Below the pieces are notes generated by a model. The model was not told where the DNA came from, ran no database searches, and worked only from the letters and a program-made list of their open reading frames with translations. Both the position numbers and the translations under genes were made by a program. This document shows positions 24,136-38,542 of a stretch of DNA of 64,000 bases, piece by piece (positions within the stretch are counted from its first letter, which is position 1; every line of letters begins with the position of its first letter). The DNA is from Notospermus geniculatus (taxonomy: Eukaryota > Nemertea > Pilidiophora > Heteronemertea > Lineidae), in NCBI GenBank assembly GCA_002633025.1, contig NMRB01001638.1:99161-163160 (forward strand). Direction: 5' to 3'.

Positions 24136-24539
24136 TACCTCCAGTAGTGATATGAAGATTCTTCTCAACAGTTAAGGGACATGATCTCATAATATGCTCT
24201 ATGGATGGTTTATCATAGTGACATGGTATTGGTAGGCCTAGATGTGAAACCAAAAAGCAGTATTCTTAAAAATCGTGCAGTTAGTCGATGAAAATGAAAT
24301 AGGCCTAGCTGAAAGTCCTCAAAGGGTTGACACAAAATACAGGGTGAATAAGAGAAAGAGAGAGCATTTATGATTAACAGGCAATACCCATCATGGATGG
24401 AGCTGTCTGGCTAATCAACCATCAAACTATGGTTGAATAGCCTCTGACAACACCATCCTGATGAAAGGGACTATGTATGCACAAAAATCCTTCAACCAGT
24501 GGGCCTACGAGTCCTGGACCTAGCGTGCATACAGTCTAA

Positions 24540-24990
24540 CGTAAGCCTAAATACTTACAGAGTGTACCTGAAAGAGATGCCTGGAAAAGAACACATGCAT
24601 GTACAGCAACGCTAGCCCTGGACCGCCCAGGAAGTCAAATTTTATCGCTGAGCCGATCCAGCAAACTTGGCACAAGTGTGAGTATTTTCACCCAGTGAGA
24701 ACAGCAACTTAAGTGTGATCTGATCACTGCTGTTTATTGGGAGAGAATGGCAAATGTAAGTGCCGAGATCTCAGTCCTGTGGTTATACTCCCTGTCCTCT
24801 TTCAGACAAGCAGGGGCTCTTCTTTCATGACCTTGTACATGTAACTGCACATTCTGAAAAACTGAGGCAAGAGTGAGAATCCTGAAAAAGAATACATGCA
24901 ATGTACAGCAACGCTAGTCCTGGACCCAGGAAGTCAAATTTTACCACAAAGCCAATCCAGCAAACATATAAATGTGGGTATTTTCACCAA
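24540..24990. repeat. Pair of diverged duplicated modules
   Basis: About 130 bp at 24580-24715 and 24885-25005 share ATGTACAGCAACGCTAG, CCAGGAAGTCAAATTTTA and CCAGTGAGAACA-like words. Related splice-like signals on the minus strand occur at matching places. Confidence 0.6.
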
Positions 24991-25078
24991 GTGAGAACAT
25001 TAGTGTGAATCAAGGACCGTTGTACTCACCAACCTGCATCAGCACAATGCTGATGAAGGTCCATACTAACACAGCCAT
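24802..25078 (-). CDS. Candidate two-exon micro-gene (42 aa hydrophobic peptide)
   Basis: Exon 1 (25030-25078) reads MAVLVWTFISIVLMQV and stops one base into a codon at G|GTGAGT. An intron of 148 bp ends at TTCTTTTTCAG. Exon 2 (24802-24881) completes the codon in phase and adds FSLLPQFFRMCSYMYKVM then KEEPLLV before TGA. The N-terminus looks like a signal peptide or membrane anchor. A degraded relative of exon 1, lacking an in-frame ATG, lies near 25735-25775 and keeps the donor GTGAGT; a weaker one lies near 25285. No family is recognised. The phase match and splice consensus could be coincidence in repeated DNA. Confidence 0.22.
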
Positions 25079-25800
25079 GCAACATTCTCGCTTTCAGTCA
25101 GCCTTGGCAAGATGAATCATGTCCATTTTTCATCCATCTGGTCAAGAAGGGGTTGACGGAGGAGGGTCCTTTCCTCAGAGCTTATGCCTTGCCCTGATAC
25201 TTGGAATATCATCGCTGTCATCTCCATCCTGGACCAGAGGACCTGATATCAACGACACATTTGCATCCATCTCCATGAGCAGGACAGTTGCTGAAAGAGT
25301 CTGAATGTAGATACATGCATTCATAGCAGTTGGCCAAACTGCTGGATCCTGACATTGATTGGCCAACATCAGATTCGACAGGAAATTATCAGAGATTACA
25401 GAGGCTGTTGTTCCATGTCCATTATCCTGTATTTCTCTTCTCCGGAGACAAGTCATCCTCAGTCTCTGCTCTGACATCTATGGTACATTTAACTGTGCAT
25501 AAGTTTCTCTAGCCCCAGGTTTAATCCTTATTCTGAAACCTGTCAGATATGACCAAGTGCGCAAAGTGTCACAGCCACTTCTCATCTCATTGTAAAAGAT
25601 GCTGTCTTTGTAAATTCTTAATGCCACAAACTATCCATGGTTCATGTCAGCCATCAGCTGTTGTTTGTCAGAATGAATGACTGGCTGAGATGAAAAAGTG
25701 GCAGAATCAAGGACTTTGTTACTCACCCACCTCCATCAGCACGATGCTGGTGAAGGTACATACTTACAAAGTGATGTTCCATCTGGTCAACGAGGCGGGC

Positions 25801-25978
25801 CAGGCGCGGATCCAAGGGGGGCGCACCCGCCGCACGCCCCCCCCCCTTTCGGCCAAAAAATCTTTAAAATCGACCGTGAAACTCTGACATTTGGAGCAAG
25901 TCATTGAAATTCACCGCAGATTTCAATGTTTCTAGCACAGCGCGCCCCCTCTTTCCTGAAATCCTGGATCCGTCCCTG
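25801..25978. mobile_element. MITE, CAGGSRCGGATCCA termini
   Basis: Left end CAGGCGCGGATCCA and right end TGGATCCGTCCCTG are inverted with two mismatches. The interior is a C/G homopolymer-rich then A-rich 150 bp. Target-site duplication is not clear. Confidence 0.65.
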
Positions 25979-26241
25979 GGGGCAGTAGTGCGGGGGATGT
26001 CCAATCTCACATCTTCTCATTTCTGGCCTTGCAGTGGAACTTGAAGCTATTTGTTAGTGAGTGTTGTGAAGATTGAACAATATCAAGTGGTGATCCATGG
26101 CCAAAACAGAGAGGATTGGAGGTACATACATTGCACTTTGGAAAATTTTTCCACCACTGATTTGTCTAATCTTCTGTAGAAAAGGTTGTACTTACCATTT
26201 TCCTAGTCTTCATGAGGTTTGGATCCATCTTCCAGGCTTAC

Positions 26242-26457
26242 TCTTAGGAAATGTTTGTTATCTTGAAACTGCCAACCCATGCAAGATGCAATGGGAACAT
26301 CGAAACCTGTACCAGTAAAAATGCCAGTGACCCAATTTGGAACACCTTGCATGACAAGTGTTTCATTCAGTACTCCATCGGACCACACCTCATCAGGGAT
26401 GACCATGGACCTCAGGCGATCTGAATGGAACCCAATGAAATCCAAGTTGTCTTTCAA
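26242..26457 (-). CDS. Unassigned exon-like open frame
   Basis: About 72 codons of well-mixed composition (fragments DEVWSDGVLNETLVMQGV, PNWVTGIFTGTGFDVPIA) end at a good donor AGA|GTAAGC. A polypyrimidine acceptor (GGGTCTCTTCTCAG at 26471) lies just upstream, but a TGA falls in frame a few codons after it. So either the true acceptor is closer or this is a decayed exon. Not recognised; it may belong to a transposon. Confidence 0.2.
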
Positions 26458-26990
26458 GTGACCACTTCACCTGAGAAGAGACCCAAAGCTCAATTAAGCT
26501 AGAATTGTTGTGTAGCTTGCACCACACTCTTTGATGATGTATCACTGAAATGGATGCATCAAATGACCGAAAAATTCCGCGTTTGAGCATTGGGGGACCT
26601 CGAGAGGCCTTTTCTGACAGTCCAGACACAACCATCGCCTAAGGCAAGCCTTTCTGTGCCTTCTCCCTCACACTTGTCATGTGATCAGGGCCTATCTCCA
26701 TTCATCCATCAATCAGCAATCTGAGAGAGAAAATGAAAAATACAGTCACCAAACATTCAGACCTTTTTAAACCTGTATTCTTACAGCAAAACAACTGTTG
26801 ATTCCACTCTTTTCCTCTAATAATGAACACAGGGGGCACGGTAATTTGTTCATCAGTTCCTCAAGTAGAGGTTCACAATGACTTTATTTCATTAAGTGGA
26901 CACTTGTGCTGCCTTCCCTGGCATGATCAGGGTCCTTCCAGGCCTTCCCATTGCAGTTTGTTCTGGATTTTCGTATTGGATTTCGCTCAT

Positions 26991-27115
26991 TGGGTCATAT
27001 GATTTAAAAGACTAGCAAATGCTTTTACTTGAATTTTGCAATGCAAATGCACTAAGCAATGCTGTCGTACAAAGTTGAAGTAAAAGCATTTGCTAGTCTT
27101 TATTCATATGACCCA
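26991..27115. mobile_element. MITE family 'TGGGTCATATGA', copy 1
   Basis: Inverted ends TGGGTCATATGA and TCATATGACCCA are followed inside by ACTAGCAAATGCTTTTACTT and its complement. Related copies are at 32649-32768 and, more diverged, 56433-56556. Confidence 0.8.
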
Positions 27116-29369
27116 TTATGTCTATTGGATGAGTAGGCTGGCAAAAGATAAAACGACAGTTTTTTATCTATTAGGTCTCTCAAAAGCAGGCAAAAATTTA
27201 CCGAATATTCTAGAACCAAATAGGAAATCGGGAAGACACAATAACTCACGCAGTAGCCCTATGAAAACATGCACAATTCTCAGCCCGTAGGTGTGGCAAT
27301 ATCGTACATTCTAGAAGTTTCTGGTTTGGAGGTATATGGGTGGGTACAGGTTTCAGCCCTGTCTTAACGACACAGCGCGTATTTCTCTCTGCCAACCTTC
27401 TCAAAGCTTTTAAAAAAACTCGTTTTGAACACCACAAAATTCTATGATATAATAGTTACTGAACCTCAAAAATTTATGATATAACAACTCTTAAAAACTT
27501 TTACGTATGACGAGATCAGTTCAATCACGCGCACATTCCAAGCGACTCTGACCGAGACGAACGTGATTTCAATCAAATCTTGAATAACTTGTGACACTGT
27601 GGTGTGGCTGGGGTTATGACAGTTCATCATCCCACAATCTACCTGATGTGAATGATGAATTTTGCAATGGAACTTTCTGCATATTACCACGAATAATTAG
27701 CCTTTAATGCCAAAATTTTAACAATAAGCATCAATTGTAGCATTTTTTGTCTATCAGGATGAAGTGATCGAAAAAAGAGAACTTTCTGACATGCCCACCA
27801 CGCGTCGATGCCCAGGTGAAATCTAATGTTCCCGATACCAGATGTCCGCTTCTTTTGTTCAGGGGACATCTCGTGACAGAAGTTCCTGTCTGTTAGTGTC
27901 CGGCCTATTGTAGCTGCCGCTTATTCCGTCAGAATCTTTTGTTGGGGGACATCTCATATCGGGGTACATGACATTCTACTACACCGGGTCCGACATGGCG
28001 GAGCGCGACAAAAAAACGCACAGGACTTGTTTGGGCTGATTTGATATCAAAAATGAAAAATATCAGCAAAACACCCAAAATTCTGGAAAATAAACACACC
28101 ATTTCATGCTACGGGAACTGTTCGACAAAATTAGTAACCATGGTAACACCTGATCAAAATTATGAACAGGATGATGTAGAAGAAACGTCCAGGCGCATGC
28201 TCCGACGGTAAAAAACGAGGCTAAACCAGTTCAAGCTGGGTTTTTCCAGAAATAAACAAACAAAAAATCGACACAATGAAATAAACTTAACCCGAAGAGG
28301 TGAAAAATGAATTAAAAATTGCATGATTCCATGATTCTTATCACTTAATTAATCATTCGAAACTCTTTTCAATTTGAAACAATGTATTCTGATACCGCAA
28401 ATAGCGATGGCGTCATCATGTCATGACCCGCCCGACATCGTACTCGCAGTTGCGCACCGGTAGGCCCACCAAATATTCAACAAATATTAGGGTGACAGTT
28501 CAAAAACCTCGTGTTAGGTTGGGCTGTGTACACACAGAAGATGTTTATCTTACCTTACATGCGTTTAGACCGAGAATTCCTGGTGAAATATCACTGAATG
28601 TAGCAGTGCAAAGCCGAGGCAGCACCAAATTTTCAGCGTCACGGACATTATCCATTTTTTAGACTCGTGAAAAAGTGGAATTTTCACAGCTTTTTGGGGC
28701 CGAGTCATGCATGCGCATCACAAAACCATACAAAGGGGGGCTATATCCTGATGTCACAGACGAAACGGGGGGGATTCGCGACAATAATCCACGACAAATG
28801 AGACAAATCGAGCAATTTGACCCTCACCGTTTGATTTCTGATGTTGACGCTGGTAAAAACCAGACAACGCGTGTCCCGGATGCTGTCAGAAGCCTGGCAC
28901 GTGAGTTCGTGTTTTTCGTAAAACCCGCGCTTTCACCCTCGCTTCCAGGAATCTTGAATGCATGGATCCACTGCAGAAAAATCGAGCGTTCAAGGCAGTG
29001 CAGGCGAGGTATGACACTTTTGATTGACGTGTGTCAAGCCACTGGTCCAGACAGGCCTGGCGCCACTGTGTTAACCCTTTGCGTCGTGATTCGCCGCAAA
29101 AAAAAGAGGAAGATGCTGAAAATCTCACTGACTTATCGAAACTTCAGTTTTTCTTGTGGGCATTTTCCTGTGGGCGTTCATCTCACCAGCTTGGCGCCTG
29201 GCAGGCTTTTCCAGTGAGGCTGTCGCCTTTCGGCCTCTCAAGTGCGGCGTTGACAAGCCCCCCTAAAGTACCACACCCAGCAAATACTAGTTCCTTGGGT
29301 GTACGAGAGATGGCGGCACCATGAACATTGCCGGTGTAAAGGAATCTACCGGTATACTTTGTATGCATT
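27116..29369. other. Intergenic stretch, no gene recognised
   Basis: Several frames of 60-180 codons exist (the longest at 28675-29217, plus) but lack recognisable motifs. A segment near 27915-27970 (GCTTATTCCGTC, then TCTTTTGTTGGG, then ACACCGGGTCCGA) resembles 63459-63530 and is probably a dispersed repeat. Confidence 0.35.
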
Positions 29370-29640
29370 GAAATGAAATGAAGTGAGAAGAAATGAAATG
29401 AAATGATATTTTATTCTCAGACCTCAAGATATAGGTACAAGAGATTGTAACTACAAAAATATAAACTCTCAAACAACTATAACAACCATGCATGTACAAA
29501 AGTGATACATAATAAAGATTACAAAATTGGGTAATTGGGTACTATTATAATTAGTAGAGTGAGGGAAGAGTTAAAAAGACTTCAGCACATGATAACAGTA
29601 CTGCCCCAAATTTCTAATCTTCTTTTTACTTGTCTGGGAC
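29370..29640 (-). mobile_element. Possible 3' end of a non-LTR retroelement
   Basis: On the minus strand an AT-rich non-coding stretch ends in several (CATTT) units (29370-29410), a tail type used by many LINEs. No reverse transcriptase is visible. Confidence 0.3.
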
Positions 29641-29799
29641 ATGAGACTGGTAAATTTTGTATAGCGGAACAGGAGCGCCAGCGGGTGGAGCGGCAACGAT
29701 GGGAACCAGTCTAGTAAACAACGCAGCTTTAGTTCTATGATCCACCGCTAGGGGGTAACGAAGACGCCCTCTAACGGAAGATCAAAGAACTAGTTAAGC

Positions 29800-31503
<1,704 letters not shown>

Positions 31504-31980
31504 TGATTTTAGACTTGTTTGTCGGAAGAATCTAGGACTTGTTACATATAGTTGGCGGACAATAGTAATGACTGGAACATCTCAGAATGGAACCGAATAA
31601 ATTGGACTACATGTACTTTGGAAATTAGCTCAGTCTTTTGCCTGTTTGGTGCATATGCTCAGCAGAAGATCAGAATTAAACCTGGTCTGAAGAACACACT
31701 CGTGGTACAATACACATGTAGGCTTAAAATACTGTATGGTAAAAATAAAACAGCACCACCTTCAATCAAAAATGAATAAGATTGGCAATTATGGCACAAC
31801 ATCTAATTTTGAGAGAGGCTTCAAAATCAACCAGTGGAAAGAATCCACAAAATCATTTCTATATTTCATAGTACAATAGTAAGTTGCAAAGATTCTGAAA
31901 GAATTTGGTCCGCAAACCGGGATAATGTCAATGATCTTATGGAATCAGCAGTAGAATTGGTGCCACACAAAAATCCTCCA
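31504..31980. other. Convergent 3' flank of METTL1 and DHDH copy A
   Basis: Carries an AATAAA on the plus strand near 31743. The right part resembles the 3' flanks of the other DHDH units (the AAAACAGCACCA region), so the duplicated unit boundary lies here. Confidence 0.5.
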
Positions 31981-34052
31981 TCACTGTTGTGATACAGCTT
32001 GGTCATTTATCTTGGCTGTTATCAATGTGTCGCGATGTGGCACTAGCGGGCATTCAAGAAGGCCTGAAATACATGATAACATTGTTAGTAAATAATGCTT
32101 ATCAGTAATGACGTGTCTTCAGAGAAGGAGATGGCATGTACCCACCTTGCTTGATGGCATCAGCCACTTTGGGTACCTCATAGAAGAGACCAATACTTCT
32201 GATGAAGTTGTAGTCAGCTTGGTTGTGTTGAGGAAGAGGAAATTCATGCTTCTCCCCATTGACAATCACTTCACTTGGAGTCCACATATTGGCAGGAATC
32301 TGAAGAATGACAACACTTCTCTGAAGACAAACACAGTTTCCTACATGTAACACATGTACAACCTCCCATTCACAGCAAAAACAAACATAGTGAAAGGGGT
32401 TGCGCTGAATTTAGTTCAGTTTCTGTCATGTACCGTCCGTTGGTGTAGATGTCTGTCATTACAACCTCACCCCCAGGCCATCAAAGTCATCATACCTCAA
32501 TTGTTCCCTTGGTTCCAACAAGATAAGCATTATTTTGAGCTTGAAAGTCATTAGTTGAAAACAGCTGTGCTATTCCACCATTTCTGAACTTCAAAGTGTA
32601 TGCAACTGATGGCATGACATCTGAAACAAGCAAGTCATTCGCAGTCATTGGGTCATATGAATGAAGATTAGCAAATTCTTTTACTTCAGATTTGCACAGC
32701 ACTGCCTAGTGCATTTGTATTGCAAAATGCAAGTAAAAGCATTTACTAGTCTTTATTCATATGACCCATTGAAACATCTCCATAATGAAATAGTGGCCGA
32801 GTGAAATGACCCGAATCTGGTTCATATGAATATATTCCTGAGAATGTACCGGGTACAAGACCAAGATTTCAGTTACAACCTAACACCCAACAAGTGCAAC
32901 AAGCATGACATCACTGGTTGTTATTATTATGGTAACTCCTTACCATTCTCGTCTGTCACCCTTGTAACTGACGTCTCCACAGGCTCCTCACCAAACACAT
33001 TCAGTGCGGTATAAAGCACGTACACACCCATGTCTAAATGGTTTCCATGATCTGGAATGGGTGCGGACGTACTAAACTGAACACCGAATACCACACTCAG
33101 ATACTTGAGCTCTCCGATCGCCCCAGCTGCCAGTTTTTCCTTCAGAAAGGCTGTAGCTGGGAAACAACGGGTCCAGATTGCCTGGAGAAGAAATTTACAT
33201 TTGGACACAAACTGTTAAATGAAGGCATTCAACTCGTGCTGCATGATGTTAAGGAAGCGGACATGTTCTTTGTTTGGAAGTGAAATGTGTTTATCAGCTA
33301 CGGTAATTGATTGTTTCAGCAGCTCAGAACATCGGGTGTATGTGCTGCTGCATGGACAGTACTATCAAAAGTACCGGTACATTTTCGAGAGGAAAACCCA
33401 TTTCATTACCTCCATCAAGAAAAGCTTCTTAGACTTGGCATAATCTATCAACTCCTTGGAATCCTTATAGCATGTTGTCAATGGCTTCTCCACAAGTAGA
33501 TGTTTCCCATGGTCAAGACACATTTTGCTCACACTGAGGTGGTGGATGTGAATGATGCCAATATAAATGACATCTGAAAAAAAGATTACAATTCGGACTT
33601 TGGTCATGTCTCAAACTTCGCACACTGCTGCAACATACATCCATCAAAAGGAGCCAAGTTTGAAAACTGAAGTGTTACCTATCTCAGGATCCTTGGCTAG
33701 TTCCTCGTAACTTCCATATGCCTTATCAATCTTATGTTTGGCAGCAAAATCTTTGGCACGTTGAAGATCACGGGCTGCTACGGCAACAATCTGCAGTGGA
33801 AGACAATATACTCAGTGCCACGTCTCCGCCCCCCCATACCCTAACTCGGTCCGCGTGATAATTCAACTGAGAGACAACCTCAAGCTTTGCAGATTTAGAG
33901 GATGGAAATTGACCTCCTCGCCATGATACATCTGGCACGTAGTTGAAACTCACCACATTATTTTGTGTATTTGGAGCCCAGTCGGCAAATGATGTCACAA
34001 AATCATGACAAATCCTGCCAGCCCCCAGTATTCCCCATCGAGTGGCTGTCAT
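31981..34052 (-). CDS. Dihydrodiol dehydrogenase-like oxidoreductase, copy A (324 aa)
   Basis: Exons in transcript order: 34052-33954, 33790-33679, 33573-33410, 33181-32944, 32620-32496, 32299-32146, 32063-31981 (TGA). All seven are in phase. The protein belongs to the GFO/IDH/MocA family and resembles mammalian trans-1,2-dihydrobenzene-1,2-diol dehydrogenase (NADP-dependent, cytosolic). Marks are the Rossmann start [30 protein letters not shown], the EKP motif (lysine 100) and [18 protein letters not shown] supplies the expected active-site tyrosine (about 179). The start codon gives MTATRWG where the other copies have MAATRWG or MAAIRWG. A non-coding 5' exon ends at 34354 with donor CAG|GTGC. 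The C-terminus is two residues longer than in copies B-F. It is the 3'-most member of the array. Confidence 0.92.
32649..32768. mobile_element. MITE family 'TGGGTCATATGA', copy 2 (intron 4 of DHDH A)
   Basis: Complete inverted ends TGGGTCATATGA and TCATATGACCCA; absent from the corresponding introns of the other DHDH copies. Confidence 0.8.
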
Positions 34053-35128
34053 TTCTGAAACTAGAATACAGTTGTCACTGGTTCCATTCCAACATGTCCA
34101 AGGCCAAGGCAGCACAGGCCCAGCTCACTGAGTGGCCCAAACATATCAAAGCAGGTTACTCGACCAGGCCAAGCGAAGTCAAGTGAAGTGTGTGGTAGGA
34201 CGATGAGTCCAGACCTGCAGATGAGATGGCATGGATGGTGGTGGATGGATACGGCACCAGTGGGCACTAAAAGACGGGGATTCTTCGGAAACCAAAACCA
34301 TAAACAATGGTAAACTTTACATTTCTAACTTTTTTTGAATAGAATAAAAGCACCTGTAGCAGTCTAAAGAGGTGTCACTCAACAGATGAGCTGCAAACAG
34401 TGGAAATATTAGTCAAGAAATTCAACAACTTCGGTAAAAATTTCTACGTTGTTGTTGTCGTGACGAGACATCGATTCTGTCTGGGCCGGAGGAGTGTCCG
34501 TGTTGCGACTGGGGTTGTCTTCGGAGTTCTCCAGTGAGATCGTGCTTCGATGAATTGTCTATCAGTCTATTCCTCTTGTTCATCAAGATTTTGCAGCATA
34601 TGACACCAACTCCGGCCCCCCCCTCCAACAGTCAGCAAGTACGTTTGTTGATTATGTCTGTCTCATGCAAGTTAAGACATTAGCACTGACGGGGACTTGA
34701 TTCACAAGTTATGCACACAGACTCACAGAAGAAGTAAGCATTGTTTTTACGTTATATTCTATTTATTTCCAAGTCCTATCTTCGAAAACCTGTTGTATAC
34801 ACAGTTCATATCCCACATCATCCAAAACTGAAAACAGCACCACCACCTAATTTAGAAAAGTTAGAGCAAGTCAGAAATGAATTTAACACCATGATTGTAT
34901 GACTGAATCTGATATAGAAAGGCTTGAAAATCAATCAGCAGAAAGAAACCACAAAATCATTTCTCAATGATGGGAAGGTAACCAAGTCAACACTGTCTTT
35001 GGTATTGTACTTTAAGGTCACCCTGGACGGCTCTCACAGCAGCATAATCTCGATGATCCCATGACATCAGACTTGAGGTAGAATCAGTGTCTGTAAACAT
35101 CTCTTTATTACGGTCGATCCTCCATCAT

Positions 35129-37157
35129 TCATGCCGTGGCTTGGTCATTAATTTTGGCTGCTATCAACGTGTCGTGGTGTGGCACTAGCGGGCATTCAAG
35201 GAGGCCTGAAATAGACAATTACCTGTAATACATGGTGCTCAGGAATCAAGATGTGTACCGGTACCCCGTATTCACAGAAGCGAGAGATTGCACACAGCTC
35301 ATTCTTCAGGCCGAGGCAGCCCTAACTTGCATAAATCCTGGGTGATCTGTGACCAGGTTTGCCCTCCCATGAGTATACAACAACAGTAGAAACGGACAGA
35401 AGTAACTAAGTAGTGAGAGATAGATTTCAAGCACATCAAATACGGTAGACAACAATGCAAGAAACATGTACCCTGTTTGATGCAATCAGCCACTCTGAGT
35501 ACTTCGTAGAAGAGACCAACACCACGGGGGTAGTTATAGTCGGCATCGTTGTGTTTAGGAAGAGGAAACTCATGCTTCTCCCCATTGACAATGACTTCAC
35601 TTGGGCTCCACATGTAGTCAGGAATCTGAAGGAAAAGATGATGAAATGTCTCTAAGATACCCTTGTTCTTTGTAACATATAATACAAGCCACATCCTACC
35701 AAAAACATACGTGGTGGGCTGGAATACATCAAACCAAAAATAGACAAGAGAGATGTATTTTTGATCAAACCTGGTTCAATTTGAACCAAATACCATTGGT
35801 GTTGATGTATGTAAACAGGTGCAACTGGATGTCAGTCATAATGACCTCAGAACCAGGAGCACAGGTCATTTTCTTGTCACTTCAGACAAGGCCTGGCATG
35901 AAAAAGACCCACAGAGTCATCTCACCTCTATTGTTCCTTTAGTTCCAACAAGATAAACCCAGTTCTGAGCTCTAAAGTTAAAAGCTGCCATCAGCTGTGC
36001 TATTCCACCGTTTCGGAACTTCAAAGTGTAAGAAACAGATTGTATGACATCTGGAACAGGCAAAAACACAACTCATTCATGTCAACTTTTTAAACAACAA
36101 TAGGGAACCAATTCCAATGCAGAACACGACTAAGATTTCATCTTAAACTGGTTAGGCTAATTCCTTACCATTCTCGTCTGTGACCCTTGTAATTGATGTC
36201 TCCACAGGCTCCTCACCAAACACATTCAGTGCAGTATGAAGCACATACACACCCACGTCTAAATGGCTTCCATGATCCGGATGGGGCTCTCGTGGCTTTA
36301 TATTAACACAAAATCTTGCGCTCAGATACTTGAGCTCGCCAATGGCCACAGCTGCAAGTTTTTCTTTCAGGAAGGCTGTAGCTGGGAAACAACGGGTCCA
36401 GACAGCCTGAAAAAGAAATTCAATGGCTGCTACTTGAATTGCATCAACAAAACAGCATCAAGTTTGAAGAGGAATTTTCATTACCTCCATCAAGAAAAGC
36501 TTCTTAGACTTGGCATAATCTATCAACTCCTTGGAATCCTTATAGCATGTCGTCAATGGTTTCTCCACAAGTAGATGTTTTCCGTGGTCAAGACACATTT
36601 TGCCCACACCGAGGTGTTGGGTGTGTATGTTACCCATGTAGATGACATCTGAAGGAAAAAGAATTCAATATTAACAATCCACAATCCAAGGATCCAAGGA
36701 TATCTGACTTACAAGACCATTTGACTGTACAGAATTTGTCTGGACTGTCGTCATTCCTCAGATACTGTTCAGTAAAGTTGAAGAAATGAATTGTTACCTA
36801 TCTCATGATCCTTGGCTAGTTCCTCATAACTTCCATATGCCTTATCAATCTTATGTTTGGCGGCAAAATCTTTGGCTCGTTGAAGATCACGGGCTGCTAC
36901 AGCAACAATCTGCAGTGGAACACAGTACTGCTGAGTGGTATCTTTTCAAAATCGGTCATAATTCAGCTCAGGACAGAGAGACAGTTCCAAGGTTCACTGT
37001 ACAAGTTTAAAAGGACAAAAGACCTTGCCATCCCGATTCAGAAAGTGGACACACTTACCACATTATTTTGAGTATTTGGAGCCCAATCGGCAAATGCTGT
37101 CACAAAATCATGGCAAATCCTGCCAGCCCCCAGTATTCCCCATCGAGTGGCTGCCAT
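35129..37157 (-). CDS. Dihydrodiol dehydrogenase-like oxidoreductase, copy B (322 aa)
   Basis: Exons: 37157-37059, 36909-36798, 36648-36485, 36406-36169, 36050-35926, 35625-35472, 35205-35129 (TGA). It keeps every family landmark: GILGAG, VEKP with the lysine, and LDVGVY with the tyrosine. The substrate-domain piece HPDHGSHLD is closest to copy A. Exon 2 ends KDHEI where all other copies have KDPEI. Its first two exons and upstream DNA are almost repeated across the gap (37908 onward). Its true 5' non-coding exon is therefore probably the one ending at 38778. Confidence 0.92.
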
Positions 37158-37334
37158 TTCTGAAACTAGAAAGACACATGCAAGTCATCACAGGTTTCCA
37201 GGTCATGAGGTCACAGACGCAGTGACGAAAATCAATGGAACTGGCCCAGGCCAGGGGCCGTATGCAAAAAACATCTTGTAAAATCTCCCTTAAACTATTG
37301 TTCCAAACAAAAGATAAGGGAACTTTTACACTTA

Positions 37335-37907
37335 NNNNNNNNNNNNNNNNNNNNNNNNNNNNNNNNNNNNNNNNNNNNNNNNNNNNNNNNNNNNNNNNNN
37401 NNNNNNNNNNNNNNNNNNNNNNNNNNNNNNNNNNNNNNNNNNNNNNNNNNNNNNNNNNNNNNNNNNNNNNNNNNNNNNNNNNNNNNNNNNNNNNNNNNNN
37501 NNNNNNNNNNNNNNNNNNNNNNNNNNNNNNNNNNNNNNNNNNNNNNNNNNNNNNNNNNNNNNNNNNNNNNNNNNNNNNNNNNNNNNNNNNNNNNNNNNNN
37601 NNNNNNNNNNNNNNNNNNNNNNNNNNNNNNNNNNNNNNNNNNNNNNNNNNNNNNNNNNNNNNNNNNNNNNNNNNNNNNNNNNNNNNNNNNNNNNNNNNNN
37701 NNNNNNNNNNNNNNNNNNNNNNNNNNNNNNNNNNNNNNNNNNNNNNNNNNNNNNNNNNNNNNNNNNNNNNNNNNNNNNNNNNNNNNNNNNNNNNNNNNNN
37801 NNNNNNNNNNNNNNNNNNNNNNNNNNNNNNNNNNNNNNNNNNNNNNNNNNNNNNNNNNNNNNNNNNNNNNNNNNNNNNNNNNNNNNNNNNNNNNNNNNNN
37901 NNNNNNN
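37335..37907. other. Assembly gap (573 N)
   Basis: Flanked by two near-identical copies (36717-37334 and 37908-38525) of DHDH exon 1-2 sequence. Confidence 1.
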
Positions 37908-37987
37908 CATTCGACTGTACGGAATTTGTCTGGACTGCCGTCTGTCCTCAGATACTGTTCAGTAAAGTTGAAGAAATGAATTGTTAC

Positions 37988-38347
37988 CTATCTCAGGATC
38001 CTTGGCTAGTTCCTCATAACTCCCAAATGCCTTATCAATCTTATGTTTGGCGGCAAAATCTTTGGCACGTTGAAGATCACGGGCTGCTACGGCAACAACC
38101 TGCAGTGGAACACAGTACTGCCGAGTGGTATCTTTTCCAAATCGGTCATAATTCAGCTCAGGACAGAGAGACACTTCCAAGGTTCACTGTGCAAGTTTAA
38201 AAGGACAAAAGATCTTGCCATCCCGATTCAGAAAGTGGACACACTTACCACATTATTTTGAGTATTTGGAGCCCAATCGGCAAATGCTGTCACAAAATCA
38301 TGGCAAATCCTGCCAGCCCCCAGTATTCCCCATCGAGTGGCTGCCAT
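37988..38347 (-). pseudogene. DHDH-like exons 1-2 only (copy C; probable haplotype overlap)
   Basis: Exon 1 (38347-38249) and exon 2 (38099-37988) are intact and nearly identical to copy B. Differences include V for I at the start of exon 2, KAFGSY for KAYGSY, and KDPEI for KDHEI. The stated 573-bp gap is too small for the five missing exons (about 1.7 kb with introns), and the duplication includes introns and a transposon. I read this as the second allele of copy B's 5' end, left unmerged, rather than a sixth gene. A true partial duplication cannot be excluded. Confidence 0.7.
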
Positions 38348-38438
38348 TTCTGAAACTAGAAAGACACATGCAAGTCATCACAGGTTTCCAGGTAATGAGG
38401 TCGCAGACGCAGTGACGAAAATCAATGGAACTGGCCCA

Positions 38439-38542
38439 GGGGCCGTATGCAAAAAACACCTTGTAAAATCTCCCTTAAACTATTGTTCCAAACAAAAGAT
38501 AAGGGAACTTTTACACTTAAGATGTTTTACGCATACGGCCCC
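38439..38542. mobile_element. MITE, GGGGCCGTATGC termini
   Basis: 104 bp, inverted ends GGGGCCGTATGC and GCATACGGCCCC. The truncated sister at 37254-37334 runs into the gap. The ends resemble those of the 21135-21281 element. Confidence 0.75.

Noticed and set aside
28675-29217. 180-codon plus-strand frame upstream of METTL1
   Set aside because: Arginine/cysteine-rich composition with no recognisable domain or splice context; two overlapping frames look equally open.
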